DNA of 64,000 nt, taken from contig CAWKHX010000009.1 in assembly GCA_963849605.1 (NCBI GenBank), positions 1-64,000 of the forward strand. Reading direction: 5' to 3'. This DNA comes from DASPHG01 sp963849605. Lineage in GTDB: Bacteria; Actinomycetota; Thermoleophilia; Solirubrobacterales; Thermoleophilaceae. Each line of letters starts with the position of its first letter. Position 1 is the stretch's first letter. Of the stretch, positions 57,131-64,000 are shown one piece after another. The translations under genes were made by a program, and so were the position numbers. Under the pieces are notes generated by a model that was not told where the DNA came from, made no database searches, and saw only the letters and a program-made list of their open reading frames with translations.

Positions 57131-57821
57131 CTAGACGTCGACCCTGAGGACGGGCATCTCGGTGGGCTGGTCCGCCCCACCGCGCCGCTCGCGCGTGACC
57201 ATCACCGCGGTCGCGTCGTCCAGCGACTCCGGCACGGCCGCCGCGCCGTTGCCGCTCTTGTCGACGTCGAAGATCGACGACGGCTCGACCTCGCCGTCGC
57301 GCTCGACCCACACCTGGTAGACGCGGCCTGGGCCCGCCTCCGGCATGCCTCGCACAGAAAGCACCGCCCCGTCACCGTCGTCGGGCACCGAGAGGCTCGC
57401 GCTCGCGCCGGCGAGCCGCTGCTCGTCCACGTTCGCCGACAGGGTCTGCGCCCCGCCGTCGTCCTGTCCGAGCTCGGACACGCCGTAGCCCACCCCGGCG
57501 GCGATCACGCAGGCCGCGGCAGCCCAGGCCATGGCCGGCCGCAGGCGCGGTAGGCGAGGCAGCGCAAATTTGCGCCGCTCACGCGCGGGGGCGCGCCTCG
57601 GCGTTGACGACTTCCATCAGGCTCGCCTTGAGCGAGGGCGGCGCCTCGTGCGGGGTGACCGAGCGCGGAAGCGCCTCGACCGCCTCGTTCAGCCGCTGAA
57701 GCTCCTCCTGGCACTCCTCGCACGCCATCAGGTGCCGCTCGAACACCTGCGCCTCGAGCTCGGGCAGCGCGCCGAGGGCGTACGCGCCCACGTTCTCGGC
57801 GTACTCCGAGTGCGGGCTCAT
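57131..57821 (-). CDS. RskA-like anti-sigma factor, one frameshift
   Basis: N-terminal part from ATG 57821: a ZAS zinc finger (E-Y-A-E-N-V-G-A-Y-A-L-G-A-L-P, H-L-M-A-C-E-E-C-Q-E-E-L). It ends at a stop at 57579 after A-R-P-R-A. A second frame takes over with R-E-R-R-K-F-A-L-P-R and a membrane helix (M-A-W-A-A-A-A-C-V-I-A-A-G-V-G-Y), then the RskA extracytoplasmic domain (Y-Q-V-W-V-E-R-D-G, P-V-L-R-V-D-V). Removing one C from the C4 run near 57590 joins both parts. Overlaps the sigma gene start by 4 bp (ATGA), so it is the cognate anti-sigma factor. Confidence 0.85.
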
Positions 57822-58390
57822 GCCATCGCCTCCGCGAGCTCCCGCCGCAGCTTGTCGAGCCCGAGCCGCATCCGTCCCTTCACGGTACCGACGGGCTCAT
57901 CCAGCATCTCCGCGATCTGGTTGTGCGTGAAGCCGCCGAAGTAGGCGAGCTCGATCACCTTCACCTGCGCCTCCGGCAGAGTCCCTATCGCCGCGCGCAC
58001 GCGCTGCTGCTCGTCGCGTCGGAAGGCCTCGACGTCGGTCAGCTCGGCGGCGGCTTCGCGCTCCTCGATGCCCTCGGCGTCAGCACGCCGGGTCGCGTGC
58101 ACCTGGTTCCGCCGCAGCGCGTCGATCGTCCGGTTGTGGACGATCCCGAGGATCCAGTTGCGCACGCTGCCGCGCTCGCGCTGGTAGCGCACGCGGCTCC
58201 GCCAGATCGAGAGAAACGCGTCCTGCGTCGCGTCCTCCGCGGCGCTGCGCGTGCCGACGATCCGATACGCGAGCGAGAACGCGACCCCGCCGTGCCTGTC
58301 GTAGATCGTCTCGAATGCCATTGCGTCCCCCCGCTGGACGGCCTGCATCAGCTCCTCGTCCGCCAGACGTGCGTACTTGGCTGTGGGCAT
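57818..58390 (-). CDS. ECF sigma factor, SigK-like
   Basis: 190 aa. Region 2: E-T-I-Y-D-R-H-G-G-V-A-F-S-L-A-Y-R, A-E-D-A-T-Q-D-A-F-L-S-I-W and V-R-N-W-I-L-G-I-V-H-N. Region 4: L-P-E-A-Q-V-K-V-I-E-L-A-Y-F-G-G-F-T and V-G-T-V-K-G-R-M-R-L-G-L-D-K-L. Paired with an RskA-like membrane anti-sigma factor, the standard SigK layout. The di-iron desaturase-like gene lies 40 bp upstream on the same strand. Confidence 0.93.
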   Translation of the reverse strand: MPTAKYARLADEELMQAVQRGDAMAFETIYDRHGGVAFSLAYRIVGTRSAAEDATQDAFLSIWRSRVRYQRERGSVRNWILGIVHNRTIDALRRNQVHATRRADAEGIEEREAAAELTDVEAFRRDEQQRVRAAIGTLPEAQVKVIELAYFGGFTHNQIAEMLDEPVGTVKGRMRLGLDKLRRELAEAMA

Positions 58391-58429
58391 AGAACTCGGC
58401 CTCTTCTTCGCGGCAGGCGCCCGCCTGGA

Positions 58430-59335
58430 TCACACCGCGACGAGCGCGCGCTCCTCCAGGCGCGCGGGCTGCCTGGGCGCGCGGGCGAGCGCGTCGTCGA
58501 GCACGCCCTCGAGCAGGTGCAGTCCCTCGAGGCCCGGGATGTCGGCGATCGTGTCGTCGAGCTCGCGGATCGCCTCGCGGCCCTCGGGCCCGTCGCCGAA
58601 CAGGTAGAGCCCGAGCGCGTCGACCTCCTCCTGGCTCTTGACCCCCGCTCCAACAGGGGTCCAGAGGTTCTGGAACACCCAGCGGACCAAACGGCGCGAG
58701 CGGCGTGACGCGACGGCGAGCCGCGCCGTGGCCTGCGCCCGGTAGAACGCGAAGTGGCGCCGCTCGTCCTGGATGACCCGGCGCAGCATCTGGTGCAGCA
58801 CGGGATGGCTCGAGCGCCTGATCAGCTGGTGATAGCCGGTCAGCGTCGTCAGCTCGTTGATCGCTCCCCACGCCATGTGGATCGCGACGAAGTCCTTCGT
58901 CAGCGCGGACCCGAGCATCGTCGGCAGGAGCGAGAGCTGGTGGCCGACGCCGAGCTCAGTCCGCAGCCGGGTCACCCGGTTCGGACGCGTCGGCATCGGC
59001 GTCGAGCCATCGGGCAGCTTCGGCTCGGCCGGCACCTCTATTCCATACGCGCGGAGGAAATCTGAAAAAGCCTCGCCGTGCCACAGCTCCTCGTAGACCC
59101 AGCACGAGAGGAACGCGGTGATGTACGGATCGTGCGCGGCGCGCGTCGCGAGCAGGTCGCGCAGGTAGATCACCGTGTGCGTCTCGATGTCCATCATGTA
59201 GTGCATGCACATCACGTCACCGTCCGACAGACGGTGATTCGGGATGTCGTCCCACGGCAACTCGCTCAGGTCGAGCCTCTTCGAGTTCCGCAGGTACCTG
59301 TCGATGTCGAAGTCGATCTTGTGCCTCTCGCCCAT
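58430..59335 (-). CDS. Ferritin-like di-iron protein (acyl-ACP desaturase-like)
   Basis: 301 aa from ATG 59335 (M-G-E-R-H-K-I-D-F); a TTG at 59371 would add 12 residues and would begin inside the palindrome at 59365. All-helical with two E-x-x-H sets: M-M-D-I-E-T-H and Y-E-E-L-W-H on one side, then I-N-E and Q-D-E-R-R-H-F. Together these are the di-iron ligands of the ferritin-like/acyl-ACP desaturase fold. Substrate unknown; a hydroxylase or membrane-lipid modifying role is plausible. Upstream of the SigK/RskA-like genes in the same transcript direction. Confidence 0.85.
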   Translation of the reverse strand: MGERHKIDFDIDRYLRNSKRLDLSELPWDDIPNHRLSDGDVMCMHYMMDIETHTVIYLRDLLATRAAHDPYITAFLSCWVYEELWHGEAFSDFLRAYGIEVPAEPKLPDGSTPMPTRPNRVTRLRTELGVGHQLSLLPTMLGSALTKDFVAIHMAWGAINELTTLTGYHQLIRRSSHPVLHQMLRRVIQDERRHFAFYRAQATARLAVASRRSRRLVRWVFQNLWTPVGAGVKSQEEVDALGLYLFGDGPEGREAIRELDDTIADIPGLEGLHLLEGVLDDALARAPRQPARLEERALVAV

Positions 59336-59364
59336 ATGTGCATCTTCGGTGCTCGCGGGTTCCT

Positions 59365-59378
59365 GGATCAAGTGATCC
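59365..59378. promoter_or_regulatory. Palindrome GGATCA-AG-TGATCC between divergent genes
   Basis: Six-base perfect half-sites with a 2-bp spacer. It lies 29 bp upstream of the desaturase-like start and about 58 bp upstream of the DUF4331 start. Position and symmetry suit an operator controlling one or both divergent genes. Confidence 0.5.
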
Positions 59379-59435
59379 GGGGCACGGCCGGCCGCGAATA
59401 ACCGGCACTCGCAACCCCCACCGAAGGAGCCTCAG

Positions 59436-60854
59436 ATGAGGAAGCTGTCAATCGGCGCGGCCCTGGTGGCTGCCGCGATCGCGGTGCCGTTGAGCATCGG
59501 ATCGAGCCACCGCGAAGCGCCGAACATCGCACTGGACCCGACGGCGGACAACACCGACACCTACGCCTTCACGGCAAAGGACGCTACCGGTGCGCTGACC
59601 GTCGTCGCCAACTGGATCCCGGGTGAGGTGCCGGCGAACGGCCCGAACTTCTTCCGTTTCGACGACCGCGCCCGGTACTACATCCACATCGACAACGACG
59701 GCGACGGCAGGCCGGACGTGTCGTACCGGTTCGTCTTCAACTCGAAGGTAAACCCGGACTCGTACCTCCAGGCGTTCCCGGGCGTCGGCTCGATCGACGA
59801 CCCGAAGCTGTACCAGCGGCAGACGTACGACATCGTGCGTGAGACCCACAAGGCGAACGGCAAGGAGAAGGAGAAGCGCATTGCGAACAACCTTCCCGTT
59901 GCGCCGTCGTATGCGGGGCCGAAGACGTTCCCCAACTACGGGAACGTTGCCGCCGGAGCAGTCCGGAACCTCCGGAGCGGCGGCAAGGTGTTCGCCGGCC
60001 AGCGTGACGACCCGTTCTTCGTGGATCTCGGCGCGATCTTCGACGCGGCGAACCTCCGCGCCGGCACGGGCAACCAGGGCGGGGGCAAGGATGACCTGTC
60101 CGGGTTCGCGATCCATGCGATCGTCCTCCAGGTTCCTGAGTCGAAGGTGACCAAGAACCATCGGGCGGTCTCCGGTCCGGATGCCGGCAACGCCGTCGTG
60201 GGCGTGTGGTCGACGACCGAGCGCAAGAAGATCGAGGTGACGAGCGCTGACTTCGACTCGAACAAGGGGTCGAAGGGCAAGTGGGTCCAGGTCTCGCGCC
60301 TGGGCAACCCGCTCGTCAACGAGGTCGTCATCCCCGCAGGCAAGAAGGACAAGTTCAACCGGACCCGGCCGCACAACGACGCCGCGAACTACGGCCAGTA
60401 CGTGGTCGAGCCGGAGCTGGCGAAGATCCTGAACGCCCTGTTCGACGTCGGCGCGCCGGAGACGGACCGCACCGACATCGTCCAGGCGCTCCTGCAGGGA
60501 CTGCCGGGCCTGAACCAGCAGACGAACGACCCGCTGCCGGTCGACACCCTGAAGCTCAACCTCGGCGTTCCGCCCGCGGACACCGAGAACCGCTTCGGCG
60601 TGATCGGCGGCGACAACGCCGGGTTCCCGAACGGGCGCCGGCTCGGTGACGACGTCGTCGACATCGAGCTCCAGGTGGTCGCCGGGATCCTGAAGGGCAA
60701 CGCGGTGCCGCTCGGGGACGGGGTCGACCGGAACGACAAGCCGTTCCTGTCGGTGTTCCCGTACCTGCCCGGGCCCACCTCGGGGTTCGACTCGGATCCG
60801 TCCAACCGGACCGAGCCGCCACATGACCCGGTTCCCGCCGGAGGCGGCTCCTGA
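59436..60854 (+). CDS. Secreted DUF4331 protein
   Basis: 472 aa with a strong GAAGGAG site before ATG 59436. Signal peptide (A-A-L-V-A-A-A-I-A-V-P-L-S-I-G), then the family opening S-S-H-R-E-A-P and D-P-T-A-D-N-T-D-T-Y-A-F. Asp/Gly-rich repeats and a C-terminal F-P-Y-L-P-G-P-T follow. Typical length. The family is uncharacterised and often co-occurs with a TPR protein, as here: the TGA and next ATG overlap (TGATG). Confidence 0.95.
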   Translation: MRKLSIGAALVAAAIAVPLSIGSSHREAPNIALDPTADNTDTYAFTAKDATGALTVVANWIPGEVPANGPNFFRFDDRARYYIHIDNDGDGRPDVSYRFVFNSKVNPDSYLQAFPGVGSIDDPKLYQRQTYDIVRETHKANGKEKEKRIANNLPVAPSYAGPKTFPNYGNVAAGAVRNLRSGGKVFAGQRDDPFFVDLGAIFDAANLRAGTGNQGGGKDDLSGFAIHAIVLQVPESKVTKNHRAVSGPDAGNAVVGVWSTTERKKIEVTSADFDSNKGSKGKWVQVSRLGNPLVNEVVIPAGKKDKFNRTRPHNDAANYGQYVVEPELAKILNALFDVGAPETDRTDIVQALLQGLPGLNQQTNDPLPVDTLKLNLGVPPADTENRFGVIGGDNAGFPNGRRLGDDVVDIELQVVAGILKGNAVPLGDGVDRNDKPFLSVFPYLPGPTSGFDSDPSNRTEPPHDPVPAGGGS

Positions 60855-62183
60855 TGACAGCACCGGCGCCGAGACGCCTCCTCTGGCTGCTCGCGCCGGT
60901 GGCAGCCTTCGCCGCCACCCTTGCACTGCTCAACGCGGTGCAGGGGGGCGGCGGGGCCGCCGCCCCGGCCCTGTTCGACCGGCCGGGGCCGGCGATCGTC
61001 GACGTGCCGCTCGGGGCGTCGACCGCACAGACGATCGCGGCGACACGCGCCGCGATCGAGGACGAGCCCGGCGACGCGGCGCTCCACGCGACGCTCGGTG
61101 ACCTCTACTACCAACGCGGGCGCGAGACGGCGAACGCGATCTGGAACGAGAAGGCGCACGACGCATACCGGCGCGCGCTCGAGCTCGATCCGCAGAGCGC
61201 CCAGGCCACGACCGGGTTCGGGACGCTCGCGCTCGCCAAACACGACTTCGCCGGCGGCCTGCGTTACGCACAGCGAGCGCTGGCGCTCGCCCCAGACTCG
61301 GTGCGTCCCTATCCCGCGATCGTCGACGGCCAGGTCGAGCTCGGCCGCTACCGCGCGGCGGGCCACTCGCTCGACACGATGGTCTCGCTGAAGCCGAACC
61401 TCGCCTCGTACGCGCGCATCTCCTACTTCCGCGAGCTTCACGGCGACCTGGACGGCGCACTCCAGGCGATGCGACGCGCGGTCTCCGCCGGCGGCGGCTC
61501 CGCCGAGAACGTCGCCTACGTCGAGACGCTGCTCGGCAACCTCCGGTTCCAGCGCGGCGACATCGCGCGCGCCGAGGAGGCGTACCGGACGGCGCTCGCG
61601 CGCGTCCCCGAATACCTCCCGGCGCGCACCGGGCTAGCGACGGTCGACGCCGCGCAGGGCGACCTGGACACGGCGATCCGCCGCTACAAGGCGGTCGTCC
61701 ACACGTCCGCGGTTCACGAGTTTCACCTGCTGCTGCTCGAAACCGAGCTCGCCGACGGCCGCGATGCCGCCGCTCGCAGGGAAATCGCGTCGATCCGCGA
61801 GAACCAGGCGCTCGAGCGCAGCCGCGGCGTCAACACAGACGCGGAGCTCGCGATCTTCGAGGCCGACCACGGGTCGGCCGCGCGCGCCGTCGAGCTCGGG
61901 CGCTCCGCGGTCCGCAAGGCACCGAGCGTTTCCTCCGCGGACGCGTACAGCTGGGCATTGGCCGCGGCCGGCCGCGGCGAGCAGGCGCTGATCTGGGCCA
62001 AGCGGGCGCTCGGACCGGCTGGCGCGACCCGCACGTTCGCTACCACGCCGGCATGGCCGCGAAGCTCGCGGGTGAGCGCTCGCTCGCCCGCCGGTGGCTC
62101 AGCCAGGCGCTCGCGCTGAATCCGCAGTTCTCGCCGCTGCACGCGCCGCGCGCGGGCCGCACGCGCTCGCCTCACTCGGCTAG
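60854..62183 (+). CDS. TPR-repeat protein, frameshifted near its C terminus
   Basis: About 440 aa. N-terminal membrane anchor (W-L-L-A-P-V-A-A-F-A-A-T-L-A-L-L), then at least seven tetratricopeptide repeats, such as D-A-Y-R-R-A-L-E-L-D-P-Q-S, A-L-A-P-D-S-V-R-P-Y and A-E-E-A-Y-R-T-A-L. At about 62036 the frame changes (R-T-F to R-Y-H-A-G-M-A-A-K-L-A-G-E, one base missing). A second slip after Q-F-S-P-L-H-A would give A-L-A-S-L-G then TAG at 62181. Coupled to DUF4331; it probably scaffolds that secreted protein. Confidence 0.8.
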
Positions 62184-62206
62184 CCGCGCGGTCACACGTC
62201 CCGCGC

Positions 62207-63381
62207 ATGAGCCGGCGCCCCAGGCTGATGCGGCCGCGTGCCGCGGCCACGATCCGCTTGGCCGATCTTCATCCGCTTCCTCAAATTCGGCGCGCTCGCG
62301 TGGGGCGGGCCGGCGGCGCAGATCTCGATGATCTCGAAGGAGTGCGTTGACGAGGAGCACTGGGTCTCCGAGGAGACGTTCAAGAAGACGCTCGCCGTCT
62401 ACCAGGTGCTGCCGGGCCCCGAGGCCCACGAGCTGTGCGTGTACTTCGGGCGGATCCGCGGCGGCAAGCTGGGAGGGCTGGTCGCCGGCCTCGGGTTCAT
62501 GCTGCCCGGCTTCGTACTGATGCTCAGGCTCTCCGTGCTCTACGTCGAGGCGGGCCTCGACGAGCAGTTCGAGGAGCTCTTCTACGGACTGAAGGCTGCG
62601 GTCGGCGCGCTCGTGGCGATGGCGGTCGTGCGGCTGGGCCGCAAGTTCATCGACAACGTCCGCTCGCTCTGATCGCCGCGGCCGCGTTCGGCCTGACGCT
62701 CGGCGTCGGGCTGACCTTCGTGCTCGTGCTGCTTCGCTCGGGCCTCGCATATGAGCTGTGGACGAACGCGGGCAGGCGCAACGGCGGCGCGGCGTCGTTC
62801 TCGCTCACTCCGCTGACGGCGGGCGGGCTGCTGGTCGGCGCGGTGACGCTGTCGCTGACCGCCGAGATCTTTATCGAGGGCCTGAAGGCCGGACTGCTCA
62901 CGTTCGGCGGCGCATACACCGTCGTGCCGTTCCTCCACGACAGCGCGGTGAGCGCCAGCGCTGGCTGACCGAGGCCGAGTTCCTCGACGGGCTCGCGCTC
63001 GGCGGCATCCTGCCGGCGCCGATGATCATCTTCTCCACGTTCGTCGGCTATCTGGCGGGCGGGCTCGCGGCGGCCTCGCGATGACGTTCGGGATCTTCCT
63101 GCCGGCGTTCGTGTTCCCGATCTTCTTCCATCACGGGCTGGTTGCACTTGCCGAGAACCCGCGCCTCCGGCCGTTCCTCCTGGGCGTCGCCGCCGGGGTG
63201 TCGGGTTGATCGCAGCGGTGACCGTCGAGATCCTCGACGCCAGCATCGTCGACATGCCGAGCGCGTTGCTCGCGGCGGCCGCCTTCGCGCTGCTCTACCG
63301 CTTCCACGGCGAAGCTGACGGTCCTGTTCGTCGTCTGGCTGCGGGCTGGTCGGCGCGCTGCTGCAGCTCACGGTGCTGTGA
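62207..63381 (+). pseudogene. chrA: ChrA chromate transporter, at least six frameshifts
   Basis: Recognisable blocks in order but in changing frames: F-I-R-F-L-K-F-G-A-L-A-W-G-G-P (62260-62305), Y-Q-V-L-P-G-P-E-A-H-E-L-C-V-Y-F-G to about 62670, G-L-T-F-V-L-V-L-L, then L-K-A-G-L-L-T-F-G-G-A-Y-T-V-V-P-F-L (the second repeat, to 62945), L-D-G-L-A-L-G-G-I-L-P-A-P, F-G-I-F-L-P-A-F-V-F, and G-L-V-G-A-L-L-Q-L-T-V-L ending TGA 63381. Both CHR repeats are present. Breaks near 62253, 62670, 62962, 63080, 63205, 63312 and 63345. The family exports chromate in exchange for other anions. It lies upstream of a sulfate-binding protein. Confidence 0.8.
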
Positions 63382-63572
63382 CGGCTCCACGAGCACGCCG
63401 GCTCGGCGTACTCCCCTCCGCTCACCGACATGGGCGAGACGTGGAGCGCGACGGCATCTTCCTGCGGATCGCCTGAACCTCGCCGAGCCGCAAAGACGTT
63501 TGCTACATTGCCGCCGCGTCAATGTCTATAAGTTTGATCTAGATACTACGTTTATCGAGAAAGAGGTATTGG
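63382..63572 (+). promoter_or_regulatory. Non-coding leader with AT-rich promoter-like segment upstream of the sulfate-binding gene
   Basis: No gene is visible between chrA and the sulfate-binding protein. From about 63497 the composition becomes distinctly AT-richer than anywhere else in the window, with T-T-G-C-T-A (63500), T-C-T-A-T-A (63525) and T-A-G-A-T-A-C-T (63540) as possible promoter elements, and an AAAGAGG ribosome site. No spacing is clearly canonical, so the exact start is not assigned. Confidence 0.5.
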
Positions 63573-64000
63573 ATGTCTGGCTCTCTCAAGAAGGTCTTCG
63601 CCGCGCTGGCGGTGCTGGCGCTCTCCGTCGGAATCGCCGCCTGCGGCGGCTCGGACAGCGATTCCGGCGGAGACGGCAGCGGCGGCAGCCTGACGCTCGT
63701 CGCCTACTCCACCCCACAGGAGGCGTACGAGGAGATCATCCCCGCCTTCAACGCGACCCCGGAGGGCAAGGACGTCTCGTTCGAGCAGTCCTACGGCGCC
63801 TCGGGCGACCAGAGAAACGCCATCATCGCCGGCCTCGACGCGGACATCGCCGCGCTCTCGCTCGAGCCGGACGTCACGTCGCTTGTCGACGAGGGAATCG
63901 TCGCTCCGGACTGGAACCAGGACAAGTACGACGGCTTCGTCACGAACTCGGTCGTGGTGTTCGCGGTCCGCAAGGGCAACCCGAAGAACATCCAGACCTG
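63573..64000 (+). CDS. cysP: Sulfate ABC transporter substrate-binding lipoprotein (3' end cut)
   Basis: Starts ATG 63573; 142 codons visible and open to the edge. Lipobox S-V-G-I-A-A-C, then a Ser/Gly/Asp linker. The solute-binding fold of the sulfate/thiosulfate family follows: L-V-A-Y-S-T-P-Q-E-A-Y, Q-S-Y-G-A-S-G-D-Q-R-N-A-I-I-A-G-L-D-A-D-I (sulfate-binding Ser/Gly loop) and V-V-F-A-V-R-K-G-N-P-K-N-I. The permease and ATPase genes would be expected just beyond the window. Next to chrA, whose chromate substrate is a sulfate analogue. Confidence 0.85.
   Translation, partial: MSGSLKKVFAALAVLALSVGIAACGGSDSDSGGDGSGGSLTLVAYSTPQEAYEEIIPAFNATPEGKDVSFEQSYGASGDQRNAIIAGLDADIAALSLEPDVTSLVDEGIVAPDWNQDKYDGFVTNSVVVFAVRKGNPKNIQT

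Noticed and set aside
1..64000. CRISPR array, insertion sequence or prophage
   Set aside because: I saw no regularly spaced repeats, no transposase or integrase motif and no phage structural gene on either strand.

Overview
The window is very GC-rich and densely packed. Its gene content points to an actinobacterium, most plausibly of the Thermoleophilia/Solirubrobacterales type: DipZ, a DUF4331 + TPR pair, DUF6351 and DUF2630 proteins, an NhaA-DsbA fusion, an FprA + ferredoxin pair, many ECF sigma/anti-sigma factors, and heavy GTG start usage. The lineage is an inference; there is no rRNA or complete tRNA to anchor it. No CRISPR array, IS element, prophage or replication origin is visible.

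Layout. 0-4.6 kb (minus): one transcription unit, dipZ - response regulator - histidine kinase - two COG4315-type lipoproteins, which looks like an envelope thiol/redox response operon. 4.6-9.6 kb: a segment bounded by two ~115-bp direct repeats that contain a degenerate tRNA-Leu(GAG)-like sequence. It carries a potassium module (kup, kdpE-like, kdpD-like, usp remnant), and every gene in it is frameshifted. 9.6-24.5 kb: an RDD protein, a HerA-type ATPase, SHOCT and DUF6325 small proteins, an AI-2E-type permease, an MFS exporter, a K+-channel-like protein, a cupredoxin, a holin-phosphatase fusion, an MBL hydrolase and a cluster of two-component proteins. 24.5-31.8 kb: a redox and cyclic-nucleotide-flavoured stretch (cNMP-binding/glutaredoxin-like/flavoprotein fusion, DsbA, MBL hydrolase, PAS protein), a luciferase-like oxidoreductase with a thiolase, and a MarR/hemerythrin divergon with a palindromic operator.

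31.8-46.7 kb: NhaA-DsbA, phosphoglycerate-mutase-like phosphatase, class III-type alcohol dehydrogenase, a small RelA/SpoT-type HD hydrolase, three secreted esterase/phosphatase-like proteins, an ECF sigma - zinc-finger anti-sigma - COG4315 lipoprotein operon, a CPA2 antiporter and an FprA/ferredoxin pair. 46.7-57.1 kb: a second glutaredoxin-like/flavoprotein with a UBP-type zinc finger, an MMPL transporter, a membrane-anchored PI-PLC-like protein, a PH-domain protein, a UPF0104 flippase-like protein, a ZIP transporter, PAS-LuxR and EAL regulators. 57.1-64 kb: a SigK/RskA-like pair with a di-iron desaturase-like gene, then DUF4331 - TPR - chrA (heavily frameshifted), and at the edge a sulfate-binding lipoprotein.

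Common threads are envelope redox (DipZ, two DsbA domains, two CXXC-less thioredoxin-reductase-like flavoproteins, three COG4315 lipoproteins), ion homeostasis (Kup/Kdp, NhaA, CPA2, ZIP, ion channel, ChrA) and signal transduction (three histidine kinases, two ECF sigma factors, stand-alone receiver, EAL, PAS proteins). About 18 single-base indels are needed to restore otherwise conserved proteins. They cluster at 0.9, 5.5-9.1, 19.0, 22.9, 25.5, 57.6 and 62-63.4 kb, often in G/C runs, while 26-57 kb is clean. Assembly error is therefore a real alternative to gene decay and should be settled first.
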